NCBI GenBank assembly: GCA_963976875.1
Contig: CAXBML010000013.1
Location: 12,490 to 76,489 of the forward strand
Direction: 5' to 3'
DNA: 64,000 nucleotides
Source: Berkiella_A sp963976875
Lineage (GTDB): Bacteria; Pseudomonadota; Gammaproteobacteria; Berkiellales; Berkiellaceae
The position numbers and the translations under genes were made by a program. The notes under the pieces were generated by a model that saw only the letters and a list, made by a program, of their open reading frames with translations, ran no database searches and was not told the DNA's origin. Below are positions 46,731 through 56,118 of this stretch, one piece after another; the first letter of the stretch is position 1; every line of letters starts with the position of its first letter.

Positions 46731-47621
46731 ATGCTATCCAAAAAACAAATAAGCAATGTGTCTATACTGTCGATGAGTATTGCAGCATTAGTAGCAGTTA
46801 CAGCACCACCGGCAGCAAGTACTTTATTAGTATTCACTTCCGCTTTTGCGATATCTGCTATGGCTTTATCTCTGATAACCTCTATTGCAAATAGAATGGC
46901 AGAAAGTGATTCTAACGAGTTTTTTAGCAGTCCAAATGCTGATGCTCCACTCAATAGAACAGTTCATCTTGTTCATCAAAAGCCCTCCCCAAAAGTGACT
47001 CATGTTGTTCATCATCACACAGTTCCAACCGACGTCCATGGCGTTCGTCATAATCCTACGCCAATGGCTGCCTATGAGCGTCATCAAAGGCGTGCTCCAA
47101 CCACTGTTCATACCGTTCGGCAGAGTCAACCGCCTGGGCATAGGGTTAATAAAAATCCCTTGACCACAGCCGCTGGAACAAGGATACCTGAAAGTGCCAG
47201 CAATATTCATAGACTGGTCACGACAAAACCTAACGCCCGTAAAGCCCGTGAGCAAAAAGAAGGAATCAGTGGAGGACAACATCATGCGACAGCAACAGGA
47301 ACAAAAATTCCGGATGCTGCTACCAATATTAAGAGAGTGATAAGCACACCAACAACCACCGCTAGGGTTGCGCCTGTTGTTTCCGCAGAAAAAAAGACAT
47401 TGACCCAACAAGGCAAAAGTGTTGCTGCAGAATCTTCGACAAGAGAACATGGTCAATCTTTTATCAGTGAAAACGTTATAGTTACAGGAAGAAAGGTTAT
47501 CACACCTCAAGCAGATACATTGCGCTCACAAAGAAGTGCCCCTAAAGCAGCAACCCCAGCTACTGTTGATACTGCTAATAAATTATCTGGTAACGTAATA
47601 ATTAGGCAACGTAAAACTTAA
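46731..47621 (+). CDS. Repetitive His/Pro/Thr-rich membrane-anchored protein, partner of the double-glycine peptide
   Basis: The 296-residue protein starts with two close membrane segments (residues about 11-29 and 31-54, a hairpin). A long low-complexity basic region follows. One repeat series is built on VHxVxxxPxP (HLVHQKPSPKV, HVVHHHTVP, HGVRHNPTP, HTVRQSQPP). A second is TAAGTRIPESASNIHRLV and its copy TATGTKIPDAATNIKRVI. Preceded by AAAGGAAAAACAA. The 30-bp gap to the peptide gene suggests an operon. Function not recognised; an immunity or anchoring role is conjecture. A 214-codon frame on the other strand is a compositional shadow. Confidence 0.6.
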   Translation: MLSKKQISNVSILSMSIAALVAVTAPPAASTLLVFTSAFAISAMALSLITSIANRMAESDSNEFFSSPNADAPLNRTVHLVHQKPSPKVTHVVHHHTVPTDVHGVRHNPTPMAAYERHQRRAPTTVHTVRQSQPPGHRVNKNPLTTAAGTRIPESASNIHRLVTTKPNARKAREQKEGISGGQHHATATGTKIPDAATNIKRVISTPTTTARVAPVVSAEKKTLTQQGKSVAAESSTREHGQSFISENVIVTGRKVITPQADTLRSQRSAPKAATPATVDTANKLSGNVIIRQRKT

Positions 47622-47630
47622 TCCCAAATA

Positions 47631-47664
47631 TTTCCAGAGACTGGTATATGCCTATCTCTGGAAA
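47631..47664. repeat. Inverted repeat after the peptide operon
   Basis: Perfect 10-bp arms TTTCCAGAGA and TCTCTGGAAA with a 14-nt loop lie 10 bp after the stop. No T-run follows, so termination is uncertain although position fits. Confidence 0.45.
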
Positions 47665-47757
47665 CAAATACATTGGATATAATATACATACGAAAACTTA
47701 GCTAGTTGTAACATTTTGGAATGGATGAGATGAAGCATCCATAAATATAAATCGGCA

Positions 47758-49449
47758 TCAATAATTTGACTTAATATTACAAATTTTCGATGGCTTACTA
47801 TAATAGTAACCTTGAACAATATGACATCCATGCTGCTTTAAAAATTCAAGTTGTGACTCTGTTTCCACACCCTCAGCCATTACTTTCAGGCCAAAATTAT
47901 TTGATAAGTTAATAATACATTTTATCAAAGGACTCATACAGTTTAAATCAGAAATAAAATCCTTATCAATTTTTAAAGCGGTAATTGGTAGATGAATCAA
48001 TTTCTCCAAAGAAGAGCCACCTTTGCCAAAATCATCAATACTGACCTCAAAGCCTGCTTCCTTTAGTTTCGATAAATTTTCCATAACCTTGGTGTTATTA
48101 TCAGAAACAGCATTTTCACATATTTCCAGATTAATGTTTTTAGCGTTTAATTTATGCTTTTTTACAACTTCATCTACTTGGCTAAAAAACATTTTATCCG
48201 CTAGTTGAATAGTAGATATATTAATAAGTAAATTAATATTATTATCTTCAAAACTTTGCCATTCTTTGAATTCAAGACAGGCTTGCTGGATAACCCACAT
48301 TCCTATATTTTTGATAAGACCTGATCCTTCTGCTAACTGAATAATTTCAAGTGGTGATATCTGCTTATAATCTGGATGGTCCCATCTTAACAATGCTTCC
48401 AGCCCAACAATGGCATTGGAATTCATGTCTATTTGGGTTTGAAACAGTAACCTTAACTGATCATATTCAATTGCCTTGTTGAGTTCAGATTGAATTTTAT
48501 TGCGAAAAGATATTTCAACATTAATTTCATTCGAATGAAATTTGTATGTTCCTTTTCCTGATAATTTAGCTATATACATAGCCAAATCAGCTGATTTTAA
48601 TAGTGATTCAAAAGTATCACCACTTTCTGGAAAACAAGCAATACCAATGCTAGCATTGATGTTAAGTTCATGCCCCTTAATCTTATAGGGGGCAGACAGA
48701 ATATTAATAATATCTTCAGCTTTCTTTCCAAGCAACGGACTTTGACTTGCATCTGGTAATAAAACAGCAAATTCATCTCCGCCAAAACGAGCAATTATAT
48801 CCTCTTCTCTAAAATTAGATTTTAATCGAGTTGCCACCTCGATCAATAAACTGTCTCCCATATCATGTCCAAATGTATCGTTAACATACTTAAAATGATC
48901 TAAGTCTAAAAACATGACTGAAAAACTTTTCTTATGGCGCTTACTGCTCGAAAGTGCATTTTTAGTACAAGTCTCAAAATGACTTCTATTGACAAGCCCT
49001 GTTAAGTGGTCATGACTGGCAACAAACTTTATTTGTTGGTGACTAACTTCAATTTTTTTTAAATTTTCCTGTTGTTTTATGCAATCAGAGATAGTTTTAC
49101 AGAAATATTCATCCGACAAGTCGCCTTTAGTTAGATAATCCTTTGCTCCAAGCTTTAATGAATTAATCGCAATCGTTTCATCACTTTGACCGGTCATAAT
49201 AATAATGGGAATGTCTTTAAGTGTCTCATTTTCTCTAAAAGCCCGAATAAAATCATCCCCAGTATAGTCTGGCAAATGATAATCTAACAAAAGGCAGTGT
49301 AAATTAGAGCCCTCAGCAATTTTCAAAGCATCGCGACCTGTACTCGCCTCAAGAATATCATAAGTACCAAGTTCACTATTGCGCAATAAATTCCGTTTGA
49401 AATTTATGCGATCAATTTGGTCGTCATCAACCACTAATATAGTGTACAT
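47758..49449 (-). CDS. Response regulator with GGDEF and EAL domains (c-di-GMP turnover)
   Basis: The 563-residue protein has a receiver domain (phospho-acceptor Asp56 in LLLDYHLPD), a GGDEF domain with intact RFGGDEF near residue 221, and an EAL domain beginning GLEALLRWDHP near residue 350 and containing IDDFGKGGSSLEKL. Both catalytic signatures are intact, so either synthesis or breakdown of cyclic di-GMP is possible. The histidine kinase and single-domain regulator upstream in the same operon probably phosphorylate it. AAGGATAAATAAT precedes the ATG. An 8-bp tandem repeat separates it from the upstream gene. Confidence 0.93.
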   Translation of the reverse strand: MYTILVVDDDQIDRINFKRNLLRNSELGTYDILEASTGRDALKIAEGSNLHCLLLDYHLPDYTGDDFIRAFRENETLKDIPIIIMTGQSDETIAINSLKLGAKDYLTKGDLSDEYFCKTISDCIKQQENLKKIEVSHQQIKFVASHDHLTGLVNRSHFETCTKNALSSSKRHKKSFSVMFLDLDHFKYVNDTFGHDMGDSLLIEVATRLKSNFREEDIIARFGGDEFAVLLPDASQSPLLGKKAEDIINILSAPYKIKGHELNINASIGIACFPESGDTFESLLKSADLAMYIAKLSGKGTYKFHSNEINVEISFRNKIQSELNKAIEYDQLRLLFQTQIDMNSNAIVGLEALLRWDHPDYKQISPLEIIQLAEGSGLIKNIGMWVIQQACLEFKEWQSFEDNNINLLINISTIQLADKMFFSQVDEVVKKHKLNAKNINLEICENAVSDNNTKVMENLSKLKEAGFEVSIDDFGKGGSSLEKLIHLPITALKIDKDFISDLNCMSPLIKCIINLSNNFGLKVMAEGVETESQLEFLKQHGCHIVQGYYYSKPSKICNIKSNY

Positions 49450-49466
49450 ATTATTTATCCTTTATA

Positions 49467-49521
49467 ACTGCATTACTGCATTACTGCATTACTGCATTAC
49501 TGCATTACTGCATTACTGCAT
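49467..49521. repeat. 8-bp tandem repeat (ACTGCATT, about 7 copies)
   Basis: Six full units plus seven bases form an uninterrupted array. On the minus strand (unit AATGCAGT) it begins inside the last codons of the receiver gene, supplies its stop codon, and fills the spacer before the receiver-GGDEF-EAL gene. Such arrays change copy number by slipped-strand mispairing. Because the unit is not a multiple of three, the frame would change with copy number. Confidence 0.95.
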
Positions 49522-49926
49522 GATTTTACTATCACTAGCCAAAGATAAATGTTTTTCTTCCAAAGGCTTTACAATGTAGTCCAAAACAGCAAACTGTTTT
49601 GCTTGCTCAATATCTTTCTTTCGATCGGATGTAGTCAAGATAACAATAGGAATATGCCTTAAATTATCATTCTCGCGACAATATTTTAAAAAATCAAACC
49701 CATTAATTTTAGGCATATTAATATCCAGCATAATTAGACCAGGGAAGCGCTCTTTGTTTTTTGCTTGATATTTTGAAAGTTTTAATATTGCATCGCACCC
49801 ATCATGTGCAAAAAGAAGTCGATCGATTATTTTATGTTTTTCAAACAATCTCACAACACATTCTCTATCAATATCATCATCTTCAACCAATAAAATATTG
49901 GGGAAATCTAAAACTGACACACTCAT
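49513..49926 (-). CDS. Single-domain response regulator (CheY/Rcp1-like)
   Basis: The 137-residue receiver domain has acidic pocket VEDDDID, phospho-acceptor Asp in IMLDINMPKINGF (near residue 66), Thr in VILTTS and Lys in YIVKPLEE. The ATG at 49926 follows GGAGAGAAT and lies just after the kinase stop. An upstream ATG at 49971 would overlap the kinase by 35 bp and is less likely. Rcp1-type regulators accept phosphate from bacteriophytochrome-like kinases. The last residues (IMQ) and the stop codon fall in the 8-bp tandem repeat. Confidence 0.92.
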   Translation of the reverse strand: MSVSVLDFPNILLVEDDDIDRECVVRLFEKHKIIDRLLFAHDGCDAILKLSKYQAKNKERFPGLIMLDINMPKINGFDFLKYCRENDNLRHIPIVILTTSDRKKDIEQAKQFAVLDYIVKPLEEKHLSLASDSKIMQ

Positions 49927-49936
49927 ATTCTCTCCG

Positions 49937-51682
49937 TCATATTGGCCAACTAAAATAAAATTTTGTACCATACCCTTCTTGCGATTCTAACCAAATCTCG
50001 CCACCGTTTTCTTCTATAATTTTTTTCACAATAGAGAGTCCAACGCCAGTACTCTCAAATTCATCTTTAGAGTGTAAAGTATGGAACAGTTCGAATATTT
50101 TACTGTGAAATTGCTGGTTAATACCTGGTCCGTTATCCTGAATAATAAATTCCATCTTATTCTGATAATAAATATGACTAATTTCTATGATAGTTTGTTC
50201 TTTGTTATTATACTTGACTGAATTTGAAATAAGGTTTTCCAGAACCTGTTTGAAATGCAGTGGAACACCACGGATGGCTGGTAATTTTGTATTGACTTGG
50301 ATTTTTATTTTATCATCTGAGCAATACTGTTCTTTAATGTCTTTTATAATAGAAAGTGTTTGTATTTCTTCAAGATCAGTTCGATCCATAAAGCCTACTT
50401 TCGAGTATTCTAAAATACCCTTAATTAAGTTATTCATGCGATCAACTCGAATTTTTAGCTTCGCGAAATGCTCTTTGGAGTTTCTATCTAGTAAATGTAT
50501 TGAGTCTTCTTCAATCCACGTAACAATATTTTCAATACCTCTAAGTGGTGCTTTTAGATCATGAGATGTTACATAAGCAAACTGTTCCAACTCTTTATTT
50601 GATTTTTCGAGTTTAAGCGCCTTTTCAGATAAATCATATGTTATTGCTTTTGCATAACTAACCGCCTTCTTATTTGAGCGCGATAACATAAAAAACAATA
50701 ATAAAATCATGAAGTCAATGGTCAAGCCTCCTAACAAAATAGTCAAGGGCTGTTTTGATTGAGCGTTAACTCTAAACTCCATATCACTATACAATTCAAA
50801 ATCCCATACCCTACCATAAAAATCTATTGACAATGTTTTTTGGAATAAAGGATTAGGATCATATTTCATATTTGTGTTTTCAAAGTAAATTAAAGAATCA
50901 CCATCTCTTATATTTACGCCAACATGTCTATCCTTACTTGATAGCGTACCATCCATTAACTTATTCACAACAAAGGGTGCATAAATAAGTCCTTTAAAAT
51001 TTTTCATTACTCCATCGCTATTTTGATTTTTATCTGCATCATAAAATGGTACAAAAAATAAAAATCCGGGTTTTTTTTCTGAATCTTGTACTAAAGTAAT
51101 TGGCCCTGTGATAGTAGCTTTTCCACTTTCTTTGGCCTTAATCGCCGCATCGAAACGATTTTTCTCATGCCCCATATCTAAACCAACAGCGGCTTCATTA
51201 CCACTCAATGGCTCAATAAAAGTAATAGGCAAATATACACTCTGTTTATGGGCTGGATGTATTTTAAAGTCAGGATTGTCTAATCTTTGATTTTTCAAAA
51301 ATTCATTAACTGTTTCATGAGTATTATAAAAAATTACACCAATCCCATTAATTCCAGGATATTTTGTATCAATACTGATTGTCCTTGCAAAACGAGTCCA
51401 TTCTTTTTTAGAAACTGATTCACTTGCATCAAACAATCCTGCGCCACTCCATAAAACACCCTCATACATTTCCATTCTTTCAGTAATTTGTTCTATCGTT
51501 TTATTAGCTTCTCTTAAGAACTGCCCTTGAATCTTTTCTTGCTCTAGGCTTTTGCTGTAATACCAAGCACTAAATGTCAAAATAAGCGATAGAGAAAAAA
51601 TGCCCCAATGGAACCAGTGTAGTTTCCCTGTTAATTCAGAGATCTCATTAACCCCTGTAACTTTATTGATCATAATCAACAA
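49937..51682 (-). CDS. CHASE-domain sensor histidine kinase
   Basis: The 581-residue protein has a transmembrane helix at about residues 24-44, a periplasmic CHASE domain (about 75-290, with GINGIGVIFYN and LDMGHEKNRFDAA), and a second helix at about 312-334. A coiled linker, an H-box (VTSHDLKAPLRGI, His near 374), an N-box (ENLISNSVKYN) and ATP-binding DNGPGI and TGVGLSIVKKI follow. CHASE domains bind small ligands such as cytokinin-like molecules or amino acids. It heads an operon with two response regulators, the last being a c-di-GMP enzyme. Confidence 0.93.
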   Translation of the reverse strand: MLIMINKVTGVNEISELTGKLHWFHWGIFSLSLILTFSAWYYSKSLEQEKIQGQFLREANKTIEQITERMEMYEGVLWSGAGLFDASESVSKKEWTRFARTISIDTKYPGINGIGVIFYNTHETVNEFLKNQRLDNPDFKIHPAHKQSVYLPITFIEPLSGNEAAVGLDMGHEKNRFDAAIKAKESGKATITGPITLVQDSEKKPGFLFFVPFYDADKNQNSDGVMKNFKGLIYAPFVVNKLMDGTLSSKDRHVGVNIRDGDSLIYFENTNMKYDPNPLFQKTLSIDFYGRVWDFELYSDMEFRVNAQSKQPLTILLGGLTIDFMILLLFFMLSRSNKKAVSYAKAITYDLSEKALKLEKSNKELEQFAYVTSHDLKAPLRGIENIVTWIEEDSIHLLDRNSKEHFAKLKIRVDRMNNLIKGILEYSKVGFMDRTDLEEIQTLSIIKDIKEQYCSDDKIKIQVNTKLPAIRGVPLHFKQVLENLISNSVKYNNKEQTIIEISHIYYQNKMEFIIQDNGPGINQQFHSKIFELFHTLHSKDEFESTGVGLSIVKKIIEENGGEIWLESQEGYGTKFYFSWPI

Positions 51683-52259
51683 TCTATTTAGACATTATAA
51701 ATAATAAACTATAGCACCATTCAGAAAATCTTAGATTTTCACTGATAATATGAACAATAAAGCTAATCGTTTGCAAATCTCACACTAAGGATAACTTATG
51801 TTTTTAACGTTTACACGAAGTTCTAACATGTAGGCATTTCAATTACAGCATTTTACCAAGTGCAAAAAAGCCTTGTTTCGCAACCTTAATCCCTTTCATC
51901 ATCTGTTTTCAATTCTGCATTTGGCTACAGTGGGATAAATGGTACTACCACCAATAGCTTAAGAGAAACGCGTGCCAATATTTTGAACTATAGGTAGCCA
52001 TCCGGCACATCAAATTTTAATCAACTTAAAACCAACGACCAATGTAATATAAAAGATTACTTTAGCAGCGGCACGGTTTTATTTTAATTTTTTACTCTAT
52101 AACTATTTTATTTAATCGAATACGTTCCAGCTTTTATCGCAAAACATCTTAAATACAAAAATATGTTTTCCAAAACAGATTTCGCTTGCAAGTCAGAAAG
52201 CATTCCATTAACATACATCGTCCAAATAATCCTAGCTAAAATTTTAGAGTAATCAATTT
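51683..52259. other. Spacer without recognisable gene
   Basis: 577 bp between divergent genes. It contains promoters for both, but no frame longer than 60 codons and no recognisable protein trace. A short stretch CTTGTTTCGCAACCTTA near 51870 resembles CTTTGTTTCGCAGCCTTA near 63930, possibly remnants of one repeated sequence. Confidence 0.5.
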
Positions 52260-53087
52260 ATGTCCAATCAAGGCCCTGTTACAAAAAAGATATTAATTAC
52301 CTTAGACTTAGACATGACGCTATTCGATTCAAGACAAAAAAGAGTGACTTGGATGGGCGGAAGTGAAAAATTCTGGCTAGATACCTTTGACACAATAGAA
52401 ACGAATGCAAGAGAGCAAGGTGTTGAAGTTATATTCACAGTCGTAACAAGTAAGGAATGCTTCGACGATATGTGTTCAGTTGCGGCAACAAGTTTGCGAA
52501 AGTATTTGGAAAAATTCAATGGCATGACCTATAGAACCATTAAAAATAAAGAACACTGCTTAGTATGGGACAATGGCTCATTTAATTTTGAAAGCCTGCA
52601 AGATAATTCAACGCAATATAATTTGAATAAACCGAATTTAAAAACACCGTTTATCATTAAACAATTTGGTAATAAAACAAAAATTATTGAACAGCTCGCT
52701 AGACAGCATAATATACCGATAAATCAATGTATTTTTTTAGATGATGATTGGGCCAATATTAGGCCTGCTCGAAATGCGGGTATTCACGTCGTTGCTTATG
52801 ATTGGTTTTATCGGCTATATCCAAGTAAAGATAAGCACATCAAACAAAAACTAGACGACAATAAAAATATACTTCTTAGGATGGTAGCGCATATCACACA
52901 TAACATTGCTGATAAAGCAGGTCAACTTGAGGCCGAAGCAATAAACCGTGCATTAATGGCGCCTTTTCATAGTTTATTTCTCCCATCCTATAGGTCACAA
53001 AGTCGATTACTTGAATATGTCCCGGGTATCGAACTTGTTGATAAATCTCAAAAAGCAAAGGTTCCCTTTCGACGCGCTAAGTATTAA
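52260..53087 (+). CDS. HAD-superfamily phosphatase-like protein, effector candidate
   Basis: In this 275-residue protein HAD motif I is LDLDMTLFD (residues 14-22, nucleophile Asp and the +2 Asp). Motif II is probably TVVTSK, and motif III/IV is CIFLDDDWANIRPARNAGI with paired acidic residues. The basic C-terminal 70 residues are unassigned. A substrate cannot be inferred. It converges on an ankyrin-RasGEF gene 37 bp away and lies in the accessory region, which favours a host-directed or specialised role. Confidence 0.72.
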   Translation: MSNQGPVTKKILITLDLDMTLFDSRQKRVTWMGGSEKFWLDTFDTIETNAREQGVEVIFTVVTSKECFDDMCSVAATSLRKYLEKFNGMTYRTIKNKEHCLVWDNGSFNFESLQDNSTQYNLNKPNLKTPFIIKQFGNKTKIIEQLARQHNIPINQCIFLDDDWANIRPARNAGIHVVAYDWFYRLYPSKDKHIKQKLDDNKNILLRMVAHITHNIADKAGQLEAEAINRALMAPFHSLFLPSYRSQSRLLEYVPGIELVDKSQKAKVPFRRAKY

Positions 53088-53124
53088 GAATAATATTAAA
53101 CATATTGTTTAAATCTAATAACTT

Positions 53125-56118
53125 TTATGGCTTAAGACATTTCTGTGTATCGCCTGCATGAACACTGGAAGTAGCATTGTTGTTTGGTTGCTGACGAGCT
53201 TGGGTCATGAAGGGCAAAACACTCGGCCTGGGAGAAAACAAGTCATTGTACAGCAAGAATTTATTGGGTGTTACGTGATAGTCTTTCACGGACAACTTAT
53301 ATAGTGCATCAACGTAAAGTTTCATTTTCATTGCATTTGTTCTTTGAGCCTCGACGGGTTCATCACGATTCAGCCCATGAAATAAAATAATAATTTGTCT
53401 AATGCAGTCCTTGAAAGTATACTCTTTACTTTTAAATTTAATGACGTGGGGAATAAACTCATTTCCTACAATTTCAGTTAATTTTTCAAAGAGTTTTTGG
53501 ATTGTTTTAATTTTGTCTAAAATCAATGGTTTTTCAGAACTTAAAGGAACAATTCTACAAGAAGCCCTATACTGAAGCTCTTCGATCTTATCCGCGTCCA
53601 TCATGGGAGAACCCTGTGTTAAAACATGTACCATGTCTGTCTCAAAAGCGACAAGGTTATTGGAGAGCATTTTTTTTAACATGAGTATCTGCCTAAAAGT
53701 TTTACCCAAAACACCAATCAACCCCAATTTATCACTATTACCATCAATGCTCATGGTGACATCTTTAGTAAAAATGCCCAAAAAAGGGACTGCATTAGGC
53801 CACGTTTGCATAAATTGCCTTTGCCACTTATAGTTATGGGCTGCACTTGCTAGCTCAGTAATGTTAGTGAGTAATATTTGCTCAGCCGGAGGTAGTCCTG
53901 CAATCATGGGCTTTAATCTAGTAATAGCCAGCTTATCCAAAGCGCCTGAAATACACATCAATCCATTCAAGTCAGGTCCAAATCCCTCTTCAGAGTAACA
54001 TGTTGCGTGGCCAACTTGTATAAAAAAAGAAATACCTTGAGCGACATCTTGGGAAGGCAAGGACAAGATTTTATCTGCTATACAGTTTGTCATTCTAGTA
54101 TAAAAATCAATCTGCTTGCAAATGTTGGGTGATGTTTCTAATTTTTTACCTCGACTCCAAGCTTTGTTGAAAAATTCATTAATTTGTAAATTTTGATAGA
54201 GTTGCTGGCCAAATAATCTAATCTCGTTAGCAAATTGTTTTGCTATCACGACTCTATCGCTCTCTTCACTTTGTAGCCCAGCATGAATAATAGTTTCTAT
54301 TGATCTTAATGACTGTATATCTACATGTGATTGAGTACATTGCTGCAAACAATGATAATTTTCTACAATAATATTGCGATTCTCTTCGACTTTTGTCTTT
54401 ATAATTTGTTTTAAACATTCATTAATTAATTTTCCTGAAGGTGTGTGCGCTTCATTTGATACATAGAGTCTTTTTAGCGCCAATGAAAACTTAATTGTAT
54501 CAACATATTGGTGGGAAATATCCCACTCCAACAGCTCTTTTACAATAAGATTGGCTATTAAGTTTTGGGAAAGATCAAAGTGAGGCGCTAAACAGGCCAA
54601 ATACCTAATAATAACATGAGGTTCTATAAAATTTTGTAGTCCAAGAGCCGATGCAGAAACTAAAGCTTTATCAAATGACCTGAAGGAAACATCTTTGGTT
54701 GTGCCAGCACAGAGTAGATCTAAAACTTCGACTATGTCTTCAGGGATATTTAAAGATTCTCCTAATATAGAATATGATTTTTTCATTAATTCCGGGGGTT
54801 GTACTTTTCCTAACCCAGATTCAAATAGAACTCTTTCAAACTTGATTATATTTTTTTTCAATACATCCTGAAAAAATATTCTAACTTCATTTCTCCGTGC
54901 TTGCAGCATACGCGCCCCTTCATGTAAAAGAGCCAGGCTACCATGTCGGTTACGAGCAAAATCTATAAAGCTACTTTTTTCATTAGAGAACATCAAACGA
55001 CTATGCTCTAATAGGAAGTAAAACTGGTCTTTTAATACTTTTGATGTAGCTTCTGGATGTGCTGTGGCTAAAATAAAAGCCTGGGCAATAATGGTGCGCC
55101 TAGCAAAAACTTTTTTATTTGGATCACCACCATTAGCAAGATAATGACGCAAAACTTCAAGATCACCATTTCTTAAGTCTTGTAGTGAAATTGATAATGG
55201 CGCAGTGGACGAAGAAGCTCTATCACTAGAACATAATAAAGAGTGACATGAATTGGATTCTACACTGGTGGAGGCTTGAAAAGAACTGTGGGAGTCTGAA
55301 ACACTTAATGTTAAATTCTGTGTTGATTTTGTGTCATAAGAAAGCAAAGAATCTTCTTCGGTCGAATTATCTCTTATCAAATAAGTATCGGAAGAAGAAG
55401 ATTCTAAATTTGAACTTCTTGAAGATGTTCTCCCCCCACTAGATGATGCTCTCTCTCCACTAGATTCAGCAGGGCTAAGTTTTATAGCTGAAAACTTAGC
55501 TGACAAGTCTTTAATACTCATAGGGGGAACTCTATTTGTATCTAAAGCCGGAAATTTTTCATGAAATCTGTCACTCTGTAAATCAATGGCCATTAACGCT
55601 GCCATCAAGCTTGCATTATTTGATGCTATCTCTCTTGCGGATCGACCCGCGTTATCAAGCTCTTCTGGATTAGATTTTCCTTTTGTTACAAGTAATTTAA
55701 TAGCGTCTTCTAAACCATGTTTCACGGCAATGTGTAAGGCCGTTTCTCCTCGTTTATTTTTCTCGTGTACTAAAGATGGTAACTCATTTATTAATAATTC
55801 TACCATTTCTCGAGAATAGAACTGTTTCTGAACAGCATAATGAAGCACATGTTGTTGATTGCGATCCAATAGAAGAGCTAAATGGCTTAACTGAATATCC
55901 TCCAGAACAGCTTTGGCCGACGCTACCTGCTGCTTCATAACTATATAATGAAAAATTGAGCGGTTTAATACATATCTATTATGTGTATGAGAAGGATTAA
56001 TCTTTAAGGCTTTAATAAGTTTTTTGCTTATTTTTTCAGGCTTCCCCTCAGAAGAAAGTAGCTCGACTAAATCAATTTTTGAGCTTGTTTCGCTACGTTT
56101 CCCAAAACCACTAATCAT
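53125..56118 (-). CDS. Ankyrin-RasGEF protein 1, effector candidate
   Basis: The 997-residue protein has about three ankyrin repeats at residues 55-175 (clearest: KRGETALHIAVKHGLEDAIKLLV), a Ser-rich linker (about 215-310) and an N-RasGEF-like helical segment near 440-520 (EVLDLLCAGTTKDVSF). A RasGEF/CDC25 domain follows at about 620-820. Its landmarks are ANEIRLFGQQLYQNLQINEFF, FFIQVGHATCYSEE, LDKLAITRLKPMIAGLP, NYKWQRQFMQTWPNAVPFLG and KDVTM, matching the order of the eukaryotic fold. Such a domain would load GTP on a Ras-like GTPase, which bacteria of this type lack, so the target is presumably in the host. Legionella LegG2 is a known RasGEF effector. No signal peptide. Confidence 0.75.
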   Translation of the reverse strand: MISGFGKRSETSSKIDLVELLSSEGKPEKISKKLIKALKINPSHTHNRYVLNRSIFHYIVMKQQVASAKAVLEDIQLSHLALLLDRNQQHVLHYAVQKQFYSREMVELLINELPSLVHEKNKRGETALHIAVKHGLEDAIKLLVTKGKSNPEELDNAGRSAREIASNNASLMAALMAIDLQSDRFHEKFPALDTNRVPPMSIKDLSAKFSAIKLSPAESSGERASSSGGRTSSRSSNLESSSSDTYLIRDNSTEEDSLLSYDTKSTQNLTLSVSDSHSSFQASTSVESNSCHSLLCSSDRASSSTAPLSISLQDLRNGDLEVLRHYLANGGDPNKKVFARRTIIAQAFILATAHPEATSKVLKDQFYFLLEHSRLMFSNEKSSFIDFARNRHGSLALLHEGARMLQARRNEVRIFFQDVLKKNIIKFERVLFESGLGKVQPPELMKKSYSILGESLNIPEDIVEVLDLLCAGTTKDVSFRSFDKALVSASALGLQNFIEPHVIIRYLACLAPHFDLSQNLIANLIVKELLEWDISHQYVDTIKFSLALKRLYVSNEAHTPSGKLINECLKQIIKTKVEENRNIIVENYHCLQQCTQSHVDIQSLRSIETIIHAGLQSEESDRVVIAKQFANEIRLFGQQLYQNLQINEFFNKAWSRGKKLETSPNICKQIDFYTRMTNCIADKILSLPSQDVAQGISFFIQVGHATCYSEEGFGPDLNGLMCISGALDKLAITRLKPMIAGLPPAEQILLTNITELASAAHNYKWQRQFMQTWPNAVPFLGIFTKDVTMSIDGNSDKLGLIGVLGKTFRQILMLKKMLSNNLVAFETDMVHVLTQGSPMMDADKIEELQYRASCRIVPLSSEKPLILDKIKTIQKLFEKLTEIVGNEFIPHVIKFKSKEYTFKDCIRQIIILFHGLNRDEPVEAQRTNAMKMKLYVDALYKLSVKDYHVTPNKFLLYNDLFSPRPSVLPFMTQARQQPNNNATSSVHAGDTQKCLKP

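Noticed and set aside
46866..47510. A 214-codon minus-strand frame opposite the His/Pro-rich gene
   Set aside because: Shadow frame caused by the repeat composition; the plus-strand frame has a ribosome site, membrane segments and conserved-looking repeats.
49467..49521. CRISPR array
   Set aside because: Units are 8 bp, contiguous and without spacers; no cas genes in the window.
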